The translations under genes were made by a program, and so were the position numbers. The notes beneath the pieces are model-generated. The model saw only the letters and a list, made by a program, of their open reading frames with translations. It was not told the origin of the DNA and searched no databases. From Symbiodinium natans (taxonomy: Eukaryota; Sar; Dinophyceae; Suessiales; Symbiodiniaceae), in assembly GCA_905221605.1 (NCBI GenBank), contig CAJNDS010000054.1, positions 62,001 through 126,000 on the forward strand: DNA of 64,000 nt, read 5' to 3'. Below, piece by piece: positions 30,659-40,335 of this stretch (positions are counted from its first letter, which is position 1; every line of letters starts with the position of its first letter).

Positions 30659-30903
30659 GTCTAGGATATCGAGAAAAACACACACATATGTAATATGTAT
30701 GTATTTATTTCTGTTTGTGTGTTAAGATACACATACAGTATACATGTTAAACAAGGAATGTTTCCTTAAGTAGCATAGGGGCATTTTCACTTTTTCAGGC
30801 ACAGGGCTGTCTCTACCAGGTAGGGTTAAGCGGGCGCTCAGTCAGCCGTGGGGCCTTTCAAATCACGGGCAAGATAAGTGGCCCGAGGCTTTGCTTTTGG
30901 TGT

Positions 30904-30998
30904 GTTCCGCCTTATACTAAGAGTCCCTAATAGGGGTGTCAATGGGAGTACTATAATCCCCTTTTAAGGACTGTTAGCATAACGGGGAACATCCCAAG
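30904..30998 (+). mobile_element. C-family introner-like hairpin
   Basis: GTTCCGCCTTATACTAAGAGTCC ... AAGGACTGTTAGCATAACGGGGAACATCCCAAG; arms complementary. Directly followed by a B-family element at 31,011. Confidence 0.75.
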
Positions 30999-31010
30999 CT
31001 ATACTTGAAG

Positions 31011-31120
31011 GTTCATGGGTGGTTAAAAGAAGAAGGGTGATAAGTACCTCAATGAAGGTTGGAGCATAGCTATAGGTTACCTTACCTATAACCCTCTTTA
31101 TAACTACCCTAAACCTTAAG
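31011..31120 (+). mobile_element. B-family introner-like hairpin
   Basis: GTTCATGGGTGGTTAAAAGAAGAAGGGTGATAAGTACC ... TTACCTATAACCCTCTTTATAACTACCCTAAACCTTAAG. GT start, AAG end. Confidence 0.7.
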
Positions 31121-31384
31121 GCCTCAGATCCAAACAACCCTAGAACACCAAAGGTTTGGGGTTTAGGGTTTAGGGTTTAGGGTTTAACACCCTACAACCC
31201 TAATACCCGAAAACCCTATGTGGCGTGGAGCCCTGAACCCTAAACAAGGGAGGCAGGGGGCTGGATGAGGTTCAGGGTTTAGGGTTTAGGGTGTAGGGTT
31301 TAGGGTTTAAGGGGTTAGGGCCTGGGGTTAGGGTTTAGGGTTTAGGGTTCCATTTAGAAGCCAAGGAACCCCTGCGTACTACAG

Positions 31385-31412
31385 CTGCAATAGAATGTGC
31401 CGAGAATTTCGG
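31385..31412 (+). CDS. Candidate exon, CNRMCREFR
   Basis: Acceptor TACTACAG, one start-phase base and nine codons, donor CGG|GTACCT. Confidence 0.4.
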
Positions 31413-31864
31413 GTACCTTCTTTAGACGACTGACAGGGTACCCCTTAGAATCCCAAGATAATGATAAATCCCTAGATCATGATGATGTGAATTCTACCCC
31501 CCAAATTCATGTGGGGTGCTTTGTAATTAGACAAAAGGGGATTCTGTTTTCTTGGGGGTCTATACCAGGAGTCCTACATTCGCGTAAACTCGCATGTTCT
31601 AGTTCAGCAGGCCCTCACAGTAGCCACTCGGCCTCCCCAAGAGATAGGGTTTAGCGTATATAGGGTTTGTAGGGTTTACAGGGTTTATAGGTTTTATAGT
31701 TTATAGGGTTTAGGATTTATAGGGTTTATAGGGGTTTATAGGGGTTTATAGTTTTAGGGTTTTACAGGGTTTATAGGGGTTTATGGTTTACAGGGTTTAG
31801 GATTCAAAGTCCGGGGCTTGGGGGGTCGCAAGCCCCCAAAGATTGGCGGAGCACCTCCCCGCAG

Positions 31865-31945
31865 ATGATTCACAACAAGTTCAAGGGGCACTTGACGATC
31901 CGGCCCGGCACCTGGAAGAACTCGCTGGATCTTAGTGGGGAATGA
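31865..31945 (+). CDS. Candidate exon, MIHNKFKGHLTIRPGTWK
   Basis: Acceptor CTCCCCGCAG. Reads MIHNKFKGHLTIRPGTWK then NSLDLSGE and TGA at 31,943. Either a terminal exon or an exon with a GA donor (GGG|GAATGA). Confidence 0.55.
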   Translation: MIHNKFKGHLTIRPGTWKNSLDLSGE

Positions 31946-32145
31946 GGCAAAATTTGGTACCCTATATATAAGCCCTTAAAGGGTAGACAGTACCCTAGAT
32001 GATCCCTTAAAGGGTATACCTTGCGGCCCTGATTCCCTGAGAAAGGCTTAGGGCCTTGGAGTTCAGGGCCCTTAGGGATGTAGGGCTTGGAGCTCAGAAT
32101 TTAGGATGGGTTTACGGTCAATCGGGCTCTGGGTTCAATTTTCAG

Positions 32146-32224
32146 TTCAAGGTGGAGTGTCAGATAAGTCCTTGCATGTTGTGTCCCGGAACATTTCAAC
32201 CCAGCAGCTTGGATCCCACACGAA
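32146..32224 (+). CDS. Candidate exon, FKVECQISPCMLCPGTFQ
   Basis: Acceptor AATTTTCAG, 26 codons plus 1 nt, donor A|GTTTAGGG. Cys-rich start FKVECQISPCMLCPGTFQ. Confidence 0.5.
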
Positions 32225-32360
32225 GTTTAGGGCCAAACGCCCTCGGAGCAGCAACACGCACAAAGCCACGCGCACACACCCTAGAGACTCGCAGGCAGAC
32301 AGCTGAGAAGCAAGGCGCGCGCACAGACACACACACACACACACGCACACACGCACACGC

Positions 32361-32396
<36 letters not shown>

Positions 32397-33327
32397 GCAT
32401 TAGAGAGAGCCCGAGCTGGGGTTACTAAGACCTCGACCCAAAACCCTGTCCGAAGCCCCCAATTCTGTGAACCCATCTGAACCCTAAGACCCTAAAACCC
32501 TAATACCCTAAAACCCTGAACACCAAACAACTGTCGTCCGGAGTGGGTCAGGACAGTTTCATGGTAGTTGTTGTTTCTGAACAGCCCCCTTCAAACAGTC
32601 CTCCCTAGACCCCAAACTGGCGCTTGCTTAGGTATCCTGAAGTGTCAACACGCTAAACTCAAGAATCCAAGCTCCAAACCCTAAACCCTATACAAACCCT
32701 AAGCTTGAACACGCCAAACGCCAAATGCCAGACCCTAAATCCTAAACCCTGAATGAACCCTAAGTCCTAATCCCTACATCCTAAACCCTTATCCGGAACC
32801 CTAAATCCTAACCTAAATCCTAAACCCGAAACCCTAAATCCTAAACCCGAATTCCTAAACCCTATACCCTAAATCCTAAACCCACGTCAAGGATCCTGAA
32901 TCCCTGGGACTTGAAGCATCTCGGTGGCTTTCAGTGGGGCGGTTTCGGATGTCATGTTCGGCTTGGTGTTTAGGGCTTGGGGCTTAGGGTGCGGGGTTTA
33001 GGGTTTGGGGTTTAGGGTTTCAGGGTTTCAGGATCTCAGATTTCAGGGTTTCAGGGTTTCAGGGTTTCAGGGTTTCAGGGTCTCAGGGTTTCGGGGCTTC
33101 TGCTTGGGGTTTTAGGGTTTCAGGGTTGCAGGGCTTCCGGGCTTCCGGCTCAGAATGCACGGTTTAGGGTTTCTGCACTTTTGAAAACAACCGCTACCCA
33201 AAGCTCTTCGGATGGCAGGGTTAGGGTGTTTAGGGTTTAGGGTTTAGGGTTTAGGGTTTAGGGTTTAGGGTTTAGGGTTTAGGGTTCCGGGATGCGCGGC
33301 GAATCTTCTGAAATCCCATTCTCTCAG

Positions 33328-33387
33328 CTTCGGATCGAATTCAGGGGCCCAAAACAAGACATAAGCAGAAGGATCCTACAAACAAGG
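33328..33387 (+). CDS. Candidate exon, LRIEFRGPKQDISRRILQ
   Basis: Acceptor TTCTCTCAG, exactly 20 codons, donor AGG|GTTTTTC, phase 0-0; the next exon 33,435-33,506 is also phase 0-0, separated by only 47 bp. Confidence 0.55.
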
Positions 33388-33434
33388 GTTTTTCGGTATC
33401 CCCCTTATAGGGGACCCTTGTGCCCCAACTGCAG

Positions 33435-33506
33435 GATCCTGATGTTTATGTGGTTTTTTGGGCCCCTAGAGTTCTCAACCAGCTGGCAAGCACTGCAGAC
33501 ACCTTG
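33435..33506 (+). CDS. Candidate exon, DPDVYVVFWAPRVLNQLA
   Basis: Acceptor CAACTGCAG, exactly 24 codons, donor TTG|GTAGACCCC. The donor is the first base of an F-family element. Reads DPDVYVVFWAPRVLNQLA then STADTL. Confidence 0.65.
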
Positions 33507-33600
33507 GTAGACCCCTTGGGATAGTTTCATATTTTCCTTACTGGGTTTAAGAGGATCATACTCAGGAATATGTTTCAGAGGGTTTTGAGGGCCATCCTAG
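33507..33600 (+). mobile_element. F-family introner-like element
   Basis: GTAGACCCCTTGGGATAGTTTCATATTTTCC...AATATGTTTCAGAGGGTTTTGAGGGCCATCCTAG. GT start coincides with an exon end, AG end. Confidence 0.7.
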
Positions 33601-34414
33601 ATACCCCTCGCCCTGAAACGAAAGCAACTCTACACCCTCAACCCTGAACCCTCAAGCCCCCAAACTCCCCGAAAACCTTGGCCCAGCTTGGAAGTGACAC
33701 AGCGTATGAGGGTTCGAGAAGTTCTTAGAGAGAAGGTAATGAGTTGAAGGTTTATTTGGTTTAACCTTGGGGGTTTAGGGAGTTTAGGGGTTAGGGCTAG
33801 GGATTTTGGGAGTTTTTAGGGAGTTTAGGGTTCAGGGCTAGGGGTTAGGGAGTTTTGGTTTTAGGACTAGGAATTTGAGGGCTTAGGGTTTTAGAGGTTT
33901 AGGGAGTTCAGGAGGTTAAGCCTCACACCAAGAGCTCCAGGGCCCATCCCCTGCTTCCCTGACCCAGTGGTACCCCTTGACCCCCCTAAACCCTAAACCC
34001 TAAACCCCTAAACCCCTAAACCCCTAAACCCCTAAACCCTATATAAACCCTGGGTTCTAGGTTCCTGCATGAAAAGTAACCAGGCCCCACCAAACCCTAA
34101 ACCCAAAACCCAAAACCCTAAACCCTAAACCCTAAACCCTAAACCCTAAACCCTAAGCCCGTACTGAAATCGGGGCAAGCCAAAGCCTTAATGCCTCTAG
34201 GGCCCGTGTTTCTTCTTGGGCTTGAGATCTTGTAGGCCTCAAGCCCTTATTCACTCTAAGCCCGCAACCCCAAAATCAGAATCCCAAGCCCTCAACCCCC
34301 CACACCCGCCAAAACCCCAACACCCTAAACCCTAGCCCTAAACCCTAAACTCCCAAACCCTAGCCCTAAACCCTAAACCCTAAACCCTAAAGTCCATGAA
34401 TACCAGTTAAACAG

Positions 34415-34484
34415 CCAGCGATCCGAGGAACGGGGAGGGCTGGGCCGGGGGCCCTGCCGCCCCAACACCTCTTCGTTTCACGAT
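34415..34484 (+). CDS. Candidate exon, PAIRGTGRAGPGALPPQH
   Basis: Acceptor AGTTAAACAG, 23 codons plus 1 nt, donor T|GTAGGG leading into TTTAGGG. Confidence 0.45.
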
Positions 34485-34613
34485 GTAGGGTTTAGGGCTT
34501 AGGGTTTAGGGTTTAGGGCTTAGGGTTTAGGTTTAGGGTTTAGGGCTTAGGGCTTAGTGTTTAGGGCTTAGGGCTTAGGGTTTAGGGTTTAGGGAACCTG
34601 TGTGCCGTTGTAG

Positions 34614-34656
34614 GTTTACCTTCCATGCTTACTACTATTTGCTTGAAGACTTGGAT
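34614..34656 (+). CDS. Candidate exon, FTFHAYYYLLEDLD
   Basis: Acceptor CCGTTGTAG, one start-phase base and 14 codons, donor GAT|GTTTCCCC. The C-family hairpin at 34,657 begins exactly at the donor. Confidence 0.6.
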
Positions 34657-34748
34657 GTTTCCCCTTCTACTAACAGTCCTTAAGAGGGATGAGAATCGGG
34701 GGTACTTTAATCCATATTCAGGACTGCTAAAAGAGGGAACCAATTAAG
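34657..34748 (+). mobile_element. C-family introner-like hairpin
   Basis: GTTTCCCCTTCTACTAACAGTCCTTAAG ... ATTCAGGACTGCTAAAAGAGGGAACCAATTAAG. Immediately abuts the exon 34,614-34,656. Confidence 0.7.
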
Positions 34749-34988
34749 GACCCCAGTAAATTACCCTAATAATTTCTTTTGCGGCGGTGGGGGGGGGGGG
34801 AATTTTTAAGCAAATAACAATTCAGGTACAGGAGTTACTTTAGGTAGGTTCTTCAGGAATCCACCCAAGCCCTTAGTTACGCCCGAAGATTTACAGGTCC
34901 TGACATCCCTGGTTCCTCAACTCCCTCACCCAGCTTACCGAAGATACCTCATACACACAATCAGGTACCCTTAACCCACCAATCGCAG

Positions 34989-35042
34989 AAGTATGGTTTA
35001 CGGGAGAGGTGCAGGGATAGGGGTTGCAAGTCGGGACTTTGG
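34989..35042 (+). CDS. Candidate exon, KYGLRERCRDRGCKSGLW
   Basis: Acceptor CAATCGCAG, exactly 18 codons, donor TGG|GTTTAAAG. Confidence 0.5.
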
Positions 35043-35122
35043 GTTTAAAGTTTAAAATGAAACCCCTCAACCTTCATCTCCGGGACCCAAAACCCTCAAC
35101 CCTACAACCCCTCAGCATCCAG

Positions 35123-35250
35123 GAGCATTGGTACCTAGGCTAATAAAGAGCAGCACACTGCATATTTCTTGCACCTTGCACGAGTCATGTCCTGAATCAT
35201 ATATTAAGTTGTTCCAGTTGAAGCCAAAAAACCGTAAATCGAATGCCCTC
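35123..35250 (+). CDS. Candidate long exon, ALVPRLIKSSTLHISCTL
   Basis: After GCATCCAG open for 42 codons to TAG at 35,251: ALVPRLIKSSTLHISCTL, HESCPESYIKLFQLKP. 3' boundary uncertain. Confidence 0.45.
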
Positions 35251-35276
35251 TAGAGCCCTGCCCTCTTACAATCCAG

Positions 35277-35366
35277 TAAGGGGCTTTGGGTCGTTTCATG
35301 GAAGAAGCCAGCCGCAACGCTCGCACCCCCTAAGACTCAATCAGCAAAGGAATTTGCGTTCACAGG
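35277..35366 (+). CDS. Candidate exon, KGLWVVSWKKPAATLAPP
   Basis: Acceptor CAATCCAG, donor GG|GTTTCGGG. Reads KGLWVVSWKKPAATLAPP then KTQSAKEFAFT. Confidence 0.55.
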
Positions 35367-35490
35367 GTTTCGGGTTCAGGGCCTTAGGGTTTCAGGTTTC
35401 GGGGTTTCGGGTCTTTGGGTTTAGGGTTTTAGGGTTTAGGGTCTTGGCGGGTTCTGGTGTTCTGGGATCATGTAAACGCGGACGCCGCAG

Positions 35491-35531
35491 TACAGAACCC
35501 CGAGCTACTGTTGGCGCATATGTCGAAGGCA
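35491..35531 (+). CDS. Candidate exon, QNPELLLAHMSKA
   Basis: Acceptor CGCCGCAG, 2 nt plus 13 codons, donor GCA|GTCTAG. Confidence 0.45.
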
Positions 35532-35789
35532 GTCTAGGGAGACCAATTCGACCAGTACTTCTAAGTAAGGCTCTAGGTAGGTAACCGCATCCAAAGCCGA
35601 ACTGTTGCTACCCATGATTCTTCAAGTCTAGTAGGCTAATTCCTCCCTCAGCAAGGGGAAAGATGCTCCCTAAACCCTAAGCCCTAAGCCCTAAGCCCTA
35701 AGCCCTAAGCCCTAAACCCTAAACCCTAAACCCTAAACCCTAAACCCTAAGCCAAGAATGGACCCTTATTACTGAACCCCAATCTTCAG

Positions 35790-35849
35790 GGTGTGGTCGT
35801 CTCTGCGCTCATTTGGTGCGTGACATTTCTGTGCGCCTTTGAGACTAAG
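35790..35849 (+). CDS. Candidate transmembrane exon, GVVVSALIWCVTFLCAFE
   Basis: Acceptor AATCTTCAG. Reads GVVVSALIWCVTFLCAFE then TK; the frame stays open to about 35,900. An 18-residue hydrophobic run typical of a membrane helix. 3' end unresolved. Confidence 0.5.
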
Positions 35850-36040
35850 ACTTCAAAACATCTGCTTAAGGCTCTTTGTGTTTGGAGTGGGGTGGAGGTT
35901 AATAGAGTTAGAGGCTAGGTTTCAGAGTTTAGGGTGGACAGTTCATGGTTTCGAGTTTGGGGTTTATAGGGGTTAGTGCTTGCGAGTGCCACTCCGAGGC
36001 TACGAGGCTACGCTCTGTTCGCTCTGGGGTCCGCTGCTAG

Positions 36041-36103
36041 ATGCCATTAAATGTAGTTCCATGGGCAGAGGTTGATCTGAATATCCGAGTTATGGTCCTT
36101 GGT
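36041..36103 (+). CDS. Candidate exon, MPLNVVPWAEVDLNIRVM
   Basis: Acceptor CGCTGCTAG, exactly 21 codons, donor GGT|GTTCAG. Reads MPLNVVPWAEVDLNIRVM then VLG. The Met is the first codon but a start is not proven. Confidence 0.6.
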
Positions 36104-36148
36104 GTTCAGGGTCCCCTTTTGGTGGGAATGTACTAGATATGTTGGGAT

Positions 36149-36240
36149 GTTCCCCTTATACTAACAGGAATTAAGTACCCCGGTATTATAATCCCCATTC
36201 AGGACGGTTAGTATAAGGGGGGATCATCCCAATGCTACAG
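36149..36240 (+). mobile_element. C-family introner-like hairpin
   Basis: GTTCCCCTTATACTAACAGGAATTAAG ... ATTCAGGACGGTTAGTATAAGGGGGGATCATCCCAATGCTACAG; near-perfect arms. Confidence 0.75.
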
Positions 36241-36465
36241 TAAAGACCCTTACGAGAGGCTTACAGATCAGGTCAAAAGCCCCTTTCAAGCCAAGAACAT
36301 GCCCACACGGAGGAGCCTCACTACCTCGCCCTAACCCCTAAACCCTAAACCCCTAGAACCCTAAAGTAGCTCGGCAACAACTTGTACCGCAGGTTATAGC
36401 AGACGTAAGTGTAGGCAGCTTGAGATTTAAGAGCTGACTCTTCACTGTTCCGCTTTCTGAAACAG

Positions 36466-36498
36466 AGACAGAGACACAGAATACGGAGAGTCAAGCAG
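36466..36498 (+). CDS. Candidate exon, RQRHRIRRVKQ
   Basis: Acceptor CTGAAACAG, 11 codons, donor CAG|GTGTTAG. Confidence 0.4.
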
Positions 36499-36691
36499 GT
36501 GTTAGACTTAGACACTTTATCGTTTTTGTTTGGCAGTTTTTGTGCAATGGGTGCACCGGGTGCTAAATGCGCCCTGCTCGAACCTAGTCTAAGATGGTCC
36601 GATCAGACGCTGCGACGGTCGAGCCCAGGCTATATCGACTGAAGCAAGCTGCGTATGCCACGAGTTCAAGCAAGTATATCTCTTGAATCAG

Positions 36692-36843
36692 ATCTGATCC
36701 TGAACCATCCTGAGTCGAACCTTCACGGTGAACTCCAAGAATTTCCTGCCTCGGCATCCGGCAGGTACTATGCCTACAAGGTCGCCCGGCGCAACAACTG
36801 GCTCCAGCCGATTATCAAGACCAGGACTTTCCAAGGGGCCACG
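36692..36843 (+). CDS. Candidate long exon, LILNHPESNLHGELQEFP
   Basis: Acceptor TTGAATCAG, 2 nt plus 50 codons, donor ACG|GTGGGG. Reads LILNHPESNLHGELQEFP, ASASGRYYAYKVARRNNW, LQPIIKTRTFQGAT. A donor AG|GTACTA at 36,765 would split it. A long TTTAGGG array follows. Confidence 0.6.
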
Positions 36844-36872
36844 GTGGGGTGGTGGCACGTGGGAGGGGGGGG

Positions 36873-36982
36873 TTAGGGTTAGGGTTTAGGGTTTAGGGTT
36901 TAGGGTTTAGGGTTTAGGGTTTAGGGTTTAGGGTTTAGGGTTTAGGGTTTAGGGTTTAGGGTTTAGGGTTTAGGGTTTAGGT
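36873..36982 (+). repeat. TTTAGGG array
   Basis: About 15 perfect copies, 30 bp after the donor of exon 36,692-36,843. Confidence 0.97.
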
Positions 36983-37146
36983 TCAGGGTTGTTCAAAGGT
37001 GTAGGCGCTTTGGGTTTCGGATGCCAGCTGTCGATCGCGTCATGACCTTTCTTGCGGTCCTGCTGCACACTGCACTGCCTACTCGTCGCTAGCCCTTAGC
37101 TCCAAAACAGCGATGCCTCCGGAGGTGTCAAGCATTGCTTTCTCAG

Positions 37147-37198
37147 CACCAGCCCATCATGGATGAACGTCTTCACTCCTGGCAATCTGTACCTGGAG
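37147..37198 (+). CDS. Candidate exon abutting a B element
   Basis: Acceptor TTTCTCAG, reads TSPSWMNVFTPGNLYLE (or HQPIMDERLHSWQSVP in another frame), donor GAG|GTTCATGG, the first base of the B element. Confidence 0.5.
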
Positions 37199-37294
37199 GT
37201 TCATGGTACTTACTAACCAATTTATAATTGCACTTACTGTACTGATAACCATATTAGGGCACTTCAGGGCTTATGAGTACCATGAACCTCCAAG
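37199..37294 (+). mobile_element. B-family introner-like hairpin
   Basis: GTTCATGGTACTTACTAACC...TATGAGTACCATGAACCTCCAAG; exact terminal complementarity GTTCATGGTACT/AGTACCATGAAC plus CTCCAAG. Confidence 0.8.
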
Positions 37295-37405
37295 TAATAA
37301 CCCTCAACCCCCGCAGAATCATGCCCTGCCCTCCCCTAAGTCCCTAAACCCCAAACCCTAAACCCCAAACCCTAAACCCTAAACCCTAAACCCTACTCCA
37401 AGCAG

Positions 37406-37488
37406 CCCCGAAGACCTCGGCAGGCAGCCACAGGAGTTCTACAGCGACTACTCCTCCGCCATCCCGGCCAGGGACCCCTGAGACACGA
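37406..37488 (+). CDS. Candidate exon, two plausible frames
   Basis: Acceptor CCAAGCAG, donor GA|GTGCAG. One frame reads PEDLGRQPQEFYSDYSSA then IPARDP and TGA; another PKTSAGSHRSSTATTPPP stays open to the donor. Confidence 0.45.
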
Positions 37489-37715
37489 GTGCAGGGGTTT
37501 GGGACTTGGGGGTAGGTTTTTTTGCCCTAAAGCCAGACCCGAACCCCGAACCCCCAACCCCGAACCCCGATCCTGCGTGTAGGGGGTTTCGGCGCTGGAA
37601 CGCTGGAGCGGGTTCGGGGGGGGGGGGGGGGGGGTGGCCGTGGGGGTTTAGGGTCAGAGCGCTGTTGTGGACAATGTTCGCCCCTTGTTGGAGATTGTGG
37701 TGGTCTCTGTGATAG

Positions 37716-37830
37716 TGCGTGTATATATATATATATATATGAGAGAGAGCTACCTTGCGGGTCCATTTAGCTCATGTATTTCTTGTATATAAATATATAC
37801 AGAATTAAAGCACTTTAAATGAAGTTTTTT
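37716..37830 (+). repeat. G-family AT-rich dispersed element (plus copy)
   Basis: TATATATATATATGAG..AGCTACCTTGCGGGTCCATTTAGC. Shares its start with 40,130-40,335 (minus) and 58,695-59,050 (plus). Confidence 0.5.
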
Positions 37831-37971
37831 GAAAAAACCAGTTGGCCTCCTTTGAAGTACTTGAGTTACCTCCTTTTGCGGGTTTAAGTTTCAAAAAATG
37901 AGGCGATGTGAATTATTTGAAATATTTGAAGTGTTTATAAAGTTTAAACCAAATAGGTCGAAATCCTACAG

Positions 37972-38128
37972 ACCTCAGCCTATGCAGACTTCAAGAAAGT
38001 CGCCGAAAAGGCCATAGAGGATGCCAAGCGAGCGGCGCAGGAGGTGGAAAAGATGGAGGGCCCCGTGCACTTCTCCATGACGCTGTCCAGAGCCGCGGCG
38101 AGTTCCAGGTTCATTAAGACGCCGCAAG
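37972..38128 (+). CDS. Candidate exon, TSAYADFKKVAEKAIEDA
   Basis: Acceptor AATCCTACAG, exactly 52 codons plus 1 nt, donor G|GTCTCT. Reads TSAYADFKKVAEKAIEDA, KRAAQEVEKMEGPVHFSM, TLSRAAASSRFIKTPQ. Long amphipathic helix rich in Ala/Lys/Glu. One of the most convincing single exons. Confidence 0.7.
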
Positions 38129-38210
38129 GTCTCTGACCTTCTGCGGCCTCAAGGTTGGTTCTAGTTAACTTGAACTTCAGTGCTTGACCAAAAGTCGGAC
38201 TGCCATTCAG

Positions 38211-38264
38211 CCTGCGGTCCGCATCACGCAGTGCCTCCTTCTCGGCCTCCGGAAACTCCGTCAG
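38211..38264 (+). CDS. Candidate exon with GC donor, PAVRITQCLLLGLRKLRQ
   Basis: Acceptor GCCATTCAG, exactly 18 codons, then CAG|GCTTAC, consistent with a GC donor. Confidence 0.5.
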
Positions 38265-38347
38265 GCTTACTAGGCTCGAACTACCACTTGGCTGGCTCGC
38301 TGCCGAGCCGCTCTGGAGGTCGGGTTGATGTTCGCTCCGTAACGCAG

Positions 38348-38439
38348 CCTCCTCCCTCGCAGCCTGGCTCCAGTCCGATACAGGCAGATGCGCGTTTTGT
38401 CCGCAAGTCTGTTGTGCAATGGATGTGCAAGGGCGGCCA
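38348..38439 (+). CDS. Candidate exon, ADARFVRKSVVQWMCKGG
   Basis: Acceptor GTAACGCAG, 30 codons plus 2 nt, donor CA|GTTGAG. Joins in phase to 38,491-38,536 (CA+A = CAA). Confidence 0.55.
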
Positions 38440-38490
38440 GTTGAGTTGAAGAAGGTGTCTTGAATTTGCCACGTGGGCGTCGGAAAGCAG

Positions 38491-38536
38491 AAGCGCCATC
38501 AGCGGGCGGCAGTTGCCAGCGTTGTTTGGCTTCAGG
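38491..38536 (+). CDS. Candidate exon, SAISGRQLPALFGFR
   Basis: Acceptor GGAAAGCAG; in the phase left by 38,439 it reads SAISGRQLPALFGFR; donor AGG|GTTGAG. Confidence 0.5.
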
Positions 38537-38770
38537 GTTGAGACTGGTGTATGGTCCAAGGCGGCGGTCAAACCGCTCAGGAGCAGTGATTTCATAAGTT
38601 AGGTACTCAAAAGTTGGGTGGGTGACAAGCCGTAAGCCCTCATACGGGATGTTAGGGGCCCTAATCCACATTTTAATTTCAAGGGATGGACTGCGATCCG
38701 AGATTTCCCACATTTGAGATGGTCTCATACCTTGCTACAGCCACGACTCCATTCTTGGAAGCGTGCGCAG

Positions 38771-38812
38771 ACCTCTCAGATGTGATCAACGCCAACACCG
38801 TCAGCAAAGAAG
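38771..38812 (+). CDS. Candidate exon, LSDVINANTVSKE
   Basis: Acceptor CGTGCGCAG, 2 nt plus 13 codons, donor G|GTCACT; the frame may extend to CTGCAG. Confidence 0.45.
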
Positions 38813-39429
38813 GTCACTTGAAACTGCAGGGTCAGACCGAACGCAGCTGATCCGCAAACCGGCTATTATATGGGTAGTTGATCTAAATGCCTGTTTCCTG
38901 CTGTGGCACGCACAGACCACACTCAGACGATCTTACCAAGACCCACAGGCTACAGGGTTGACTCGGTTCTGTGTTGTACAATATTAAGGGCACGCAGATC
39001 TATCACAGAATGTGGTGACACGGCACGCTGGGCAAACGTGCTGTGCTGCTGTCAGATAGAGAGCCCCAGTCTGATACTTCTGCTCAGTTCTTACCTGCAG
39101 TTCATTCTTACCTAGATTCCAAGATGCGTGCGCCAGGACCAGCAAGGCCTGAGCTGCCCACGAAGAATTCCACGATTCTCATGCCTTTGATCGAAGTCCG
39201 TGTCATGTATGTCCAGATTCCATGGTTTCAACAGACTTAGGACAGCGATGCCACAACGAGCACTGTGCCACAACTCAAGAAAGACGGTTTCGGAGCTCGC
39301 TTGCATGTTTGAATCTGTGCTGAATGTCGATCTTAGCGGAAGAGCGTGCTCGGATGGATGCACTTGGCAAGTGGCGGTTTTCAACAGTTTTCAGCAGTTT
39401 CTGTGTCCCGAGCCTTAGTGCTTTCGTAG

Positions 39430-40110
39430 TTTCTTCTGATGTTCATGTCTTGCACGCCACAGAATTCCCCACATCAGGAGCGTGTGAAAATATTTACTAT
39501 GTTTCTGCAACACGTATTGTTTTCATGTGTGATGGCATAGTGATTTCGAAATTTAATCTGATTGTCTGTGCGCCGCAGAATTCCCTGCATCAGGAGCGTG
39601 TATTGTGATTGCCCAGTCATGTCGTCGTTTGCGCTTGATTTTTATGTGCTGTGAGCAACAAAATTAATTCCCTGCACCAGAAGCTTGCATCCACAAATAC
39701 TGTATTTCTGCAACACTCATGGAGATACGAGAAAGCCGATCCAGCATCCCGCAGGTCTAGGCTCATAGCCCCGCGCCATTTCTCTCACGACGCTCCCAGT
39801 ACGTACACAATATTATTTACGCTTTAAGATTCATAGGGTTTTGGGTTCAGGTTGAAATGCCCAGTGGCTTGTTCGTGTGTGAGCGCCAACAGCGGCTCTT
39901 GATCCATCAAGCAATTCTCTGGAACTGTCAGAGCATTCTCGGGGCTGGTTTAGAAGCAGCCCCAAACTGTTGATGTCCGAATAGGTCATGAGATCAAAGT
40001 AACGGTTCTCAAAACCAGGATACGCAAAGAAAATCACATGTGAAAACAATACCTGTTGCAGACACGATGTGAATTTTTCTACACGCTCCTGACGTAGGGA
40101 ATTCTGTGGC
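39430..40110. repeat. Repeated GCCGCAGAATTCCCTGCATCAGGAGCGTGT unit
   Basis: CGCCRCAGAATTCCC.RCATCAGGAGCGTGT occurs at 39,455, 39,575 and (variant) 39,655 in plus and at about 40,075-40,110 inverted. No TTTAGGG repeats from 37.4 to 40.4 kb. Unassigned ORFs here (38,903-39,240 plus; 39,831-40,187 minus) are not supported. Confidence 0.55.
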
Positions 40111-40129
40111 GCACCAGACATGAAAATCA

Positions 40130-40335
40130 GAATAAAACTACGCTGCGGGGTGTTCTGTGGCCCAAACCGTATATGAACGGTGCGCAATTAACGGGCATGT
40201 AAGTATAAACATACACTTACTGTGTATGAAAATCATGTCTATATTTCGTTTTTTCGAGCTGAAAAGAAAACGCAATGCTAAAGAAACCTTAAGGGGGCTG
40301 GGCTCATGTGCATATATATACATATATATATATAT
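40130..40335 (-). repeat. G-family AT-rich dispersed element (minus copy)
   Basis: In minus: TATATATATATGTATATATATG.ACATGAGCCCAGCCCCCTTAAGG.TTCTTTAGC, alignable with 58,695 onward (TATATGAGCCCGCCGCCTTAAGGGTCTATTTAGC) and sharing a similar downstream reading. Confidence 0.55.

Larger units (their letters stand above)
38270..38728 (-). other. Antisense 152-codon ORF
   Basis: Minus frame with normal-looking composition: WEISDRSPSLEIKMWIRA, PNIPYEGLRLVTHPTF. It overlaps two splice-supported plus exons, so both cannot be coding. Kept as an alternative; the plus exons are preferred because they have boundaries and phase. Confidence 0.25.

Noticed and set aside
35380-35460. GFRVLGFRV repeat protein
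   Set aside because: Translation of degenerate TTTAGGG/TTTCGGG repeats inside an intron.
38903-39240. ORFs of 70 and 65 codons
   Set aside because: Overlapping frames with no splice support, in a repeat-containing area.
39831-40187. 118-codon minus-strand ORF
   Set aside because: Partly made of the GAATTCCCT repeat and the G-family element; no homology recognised.
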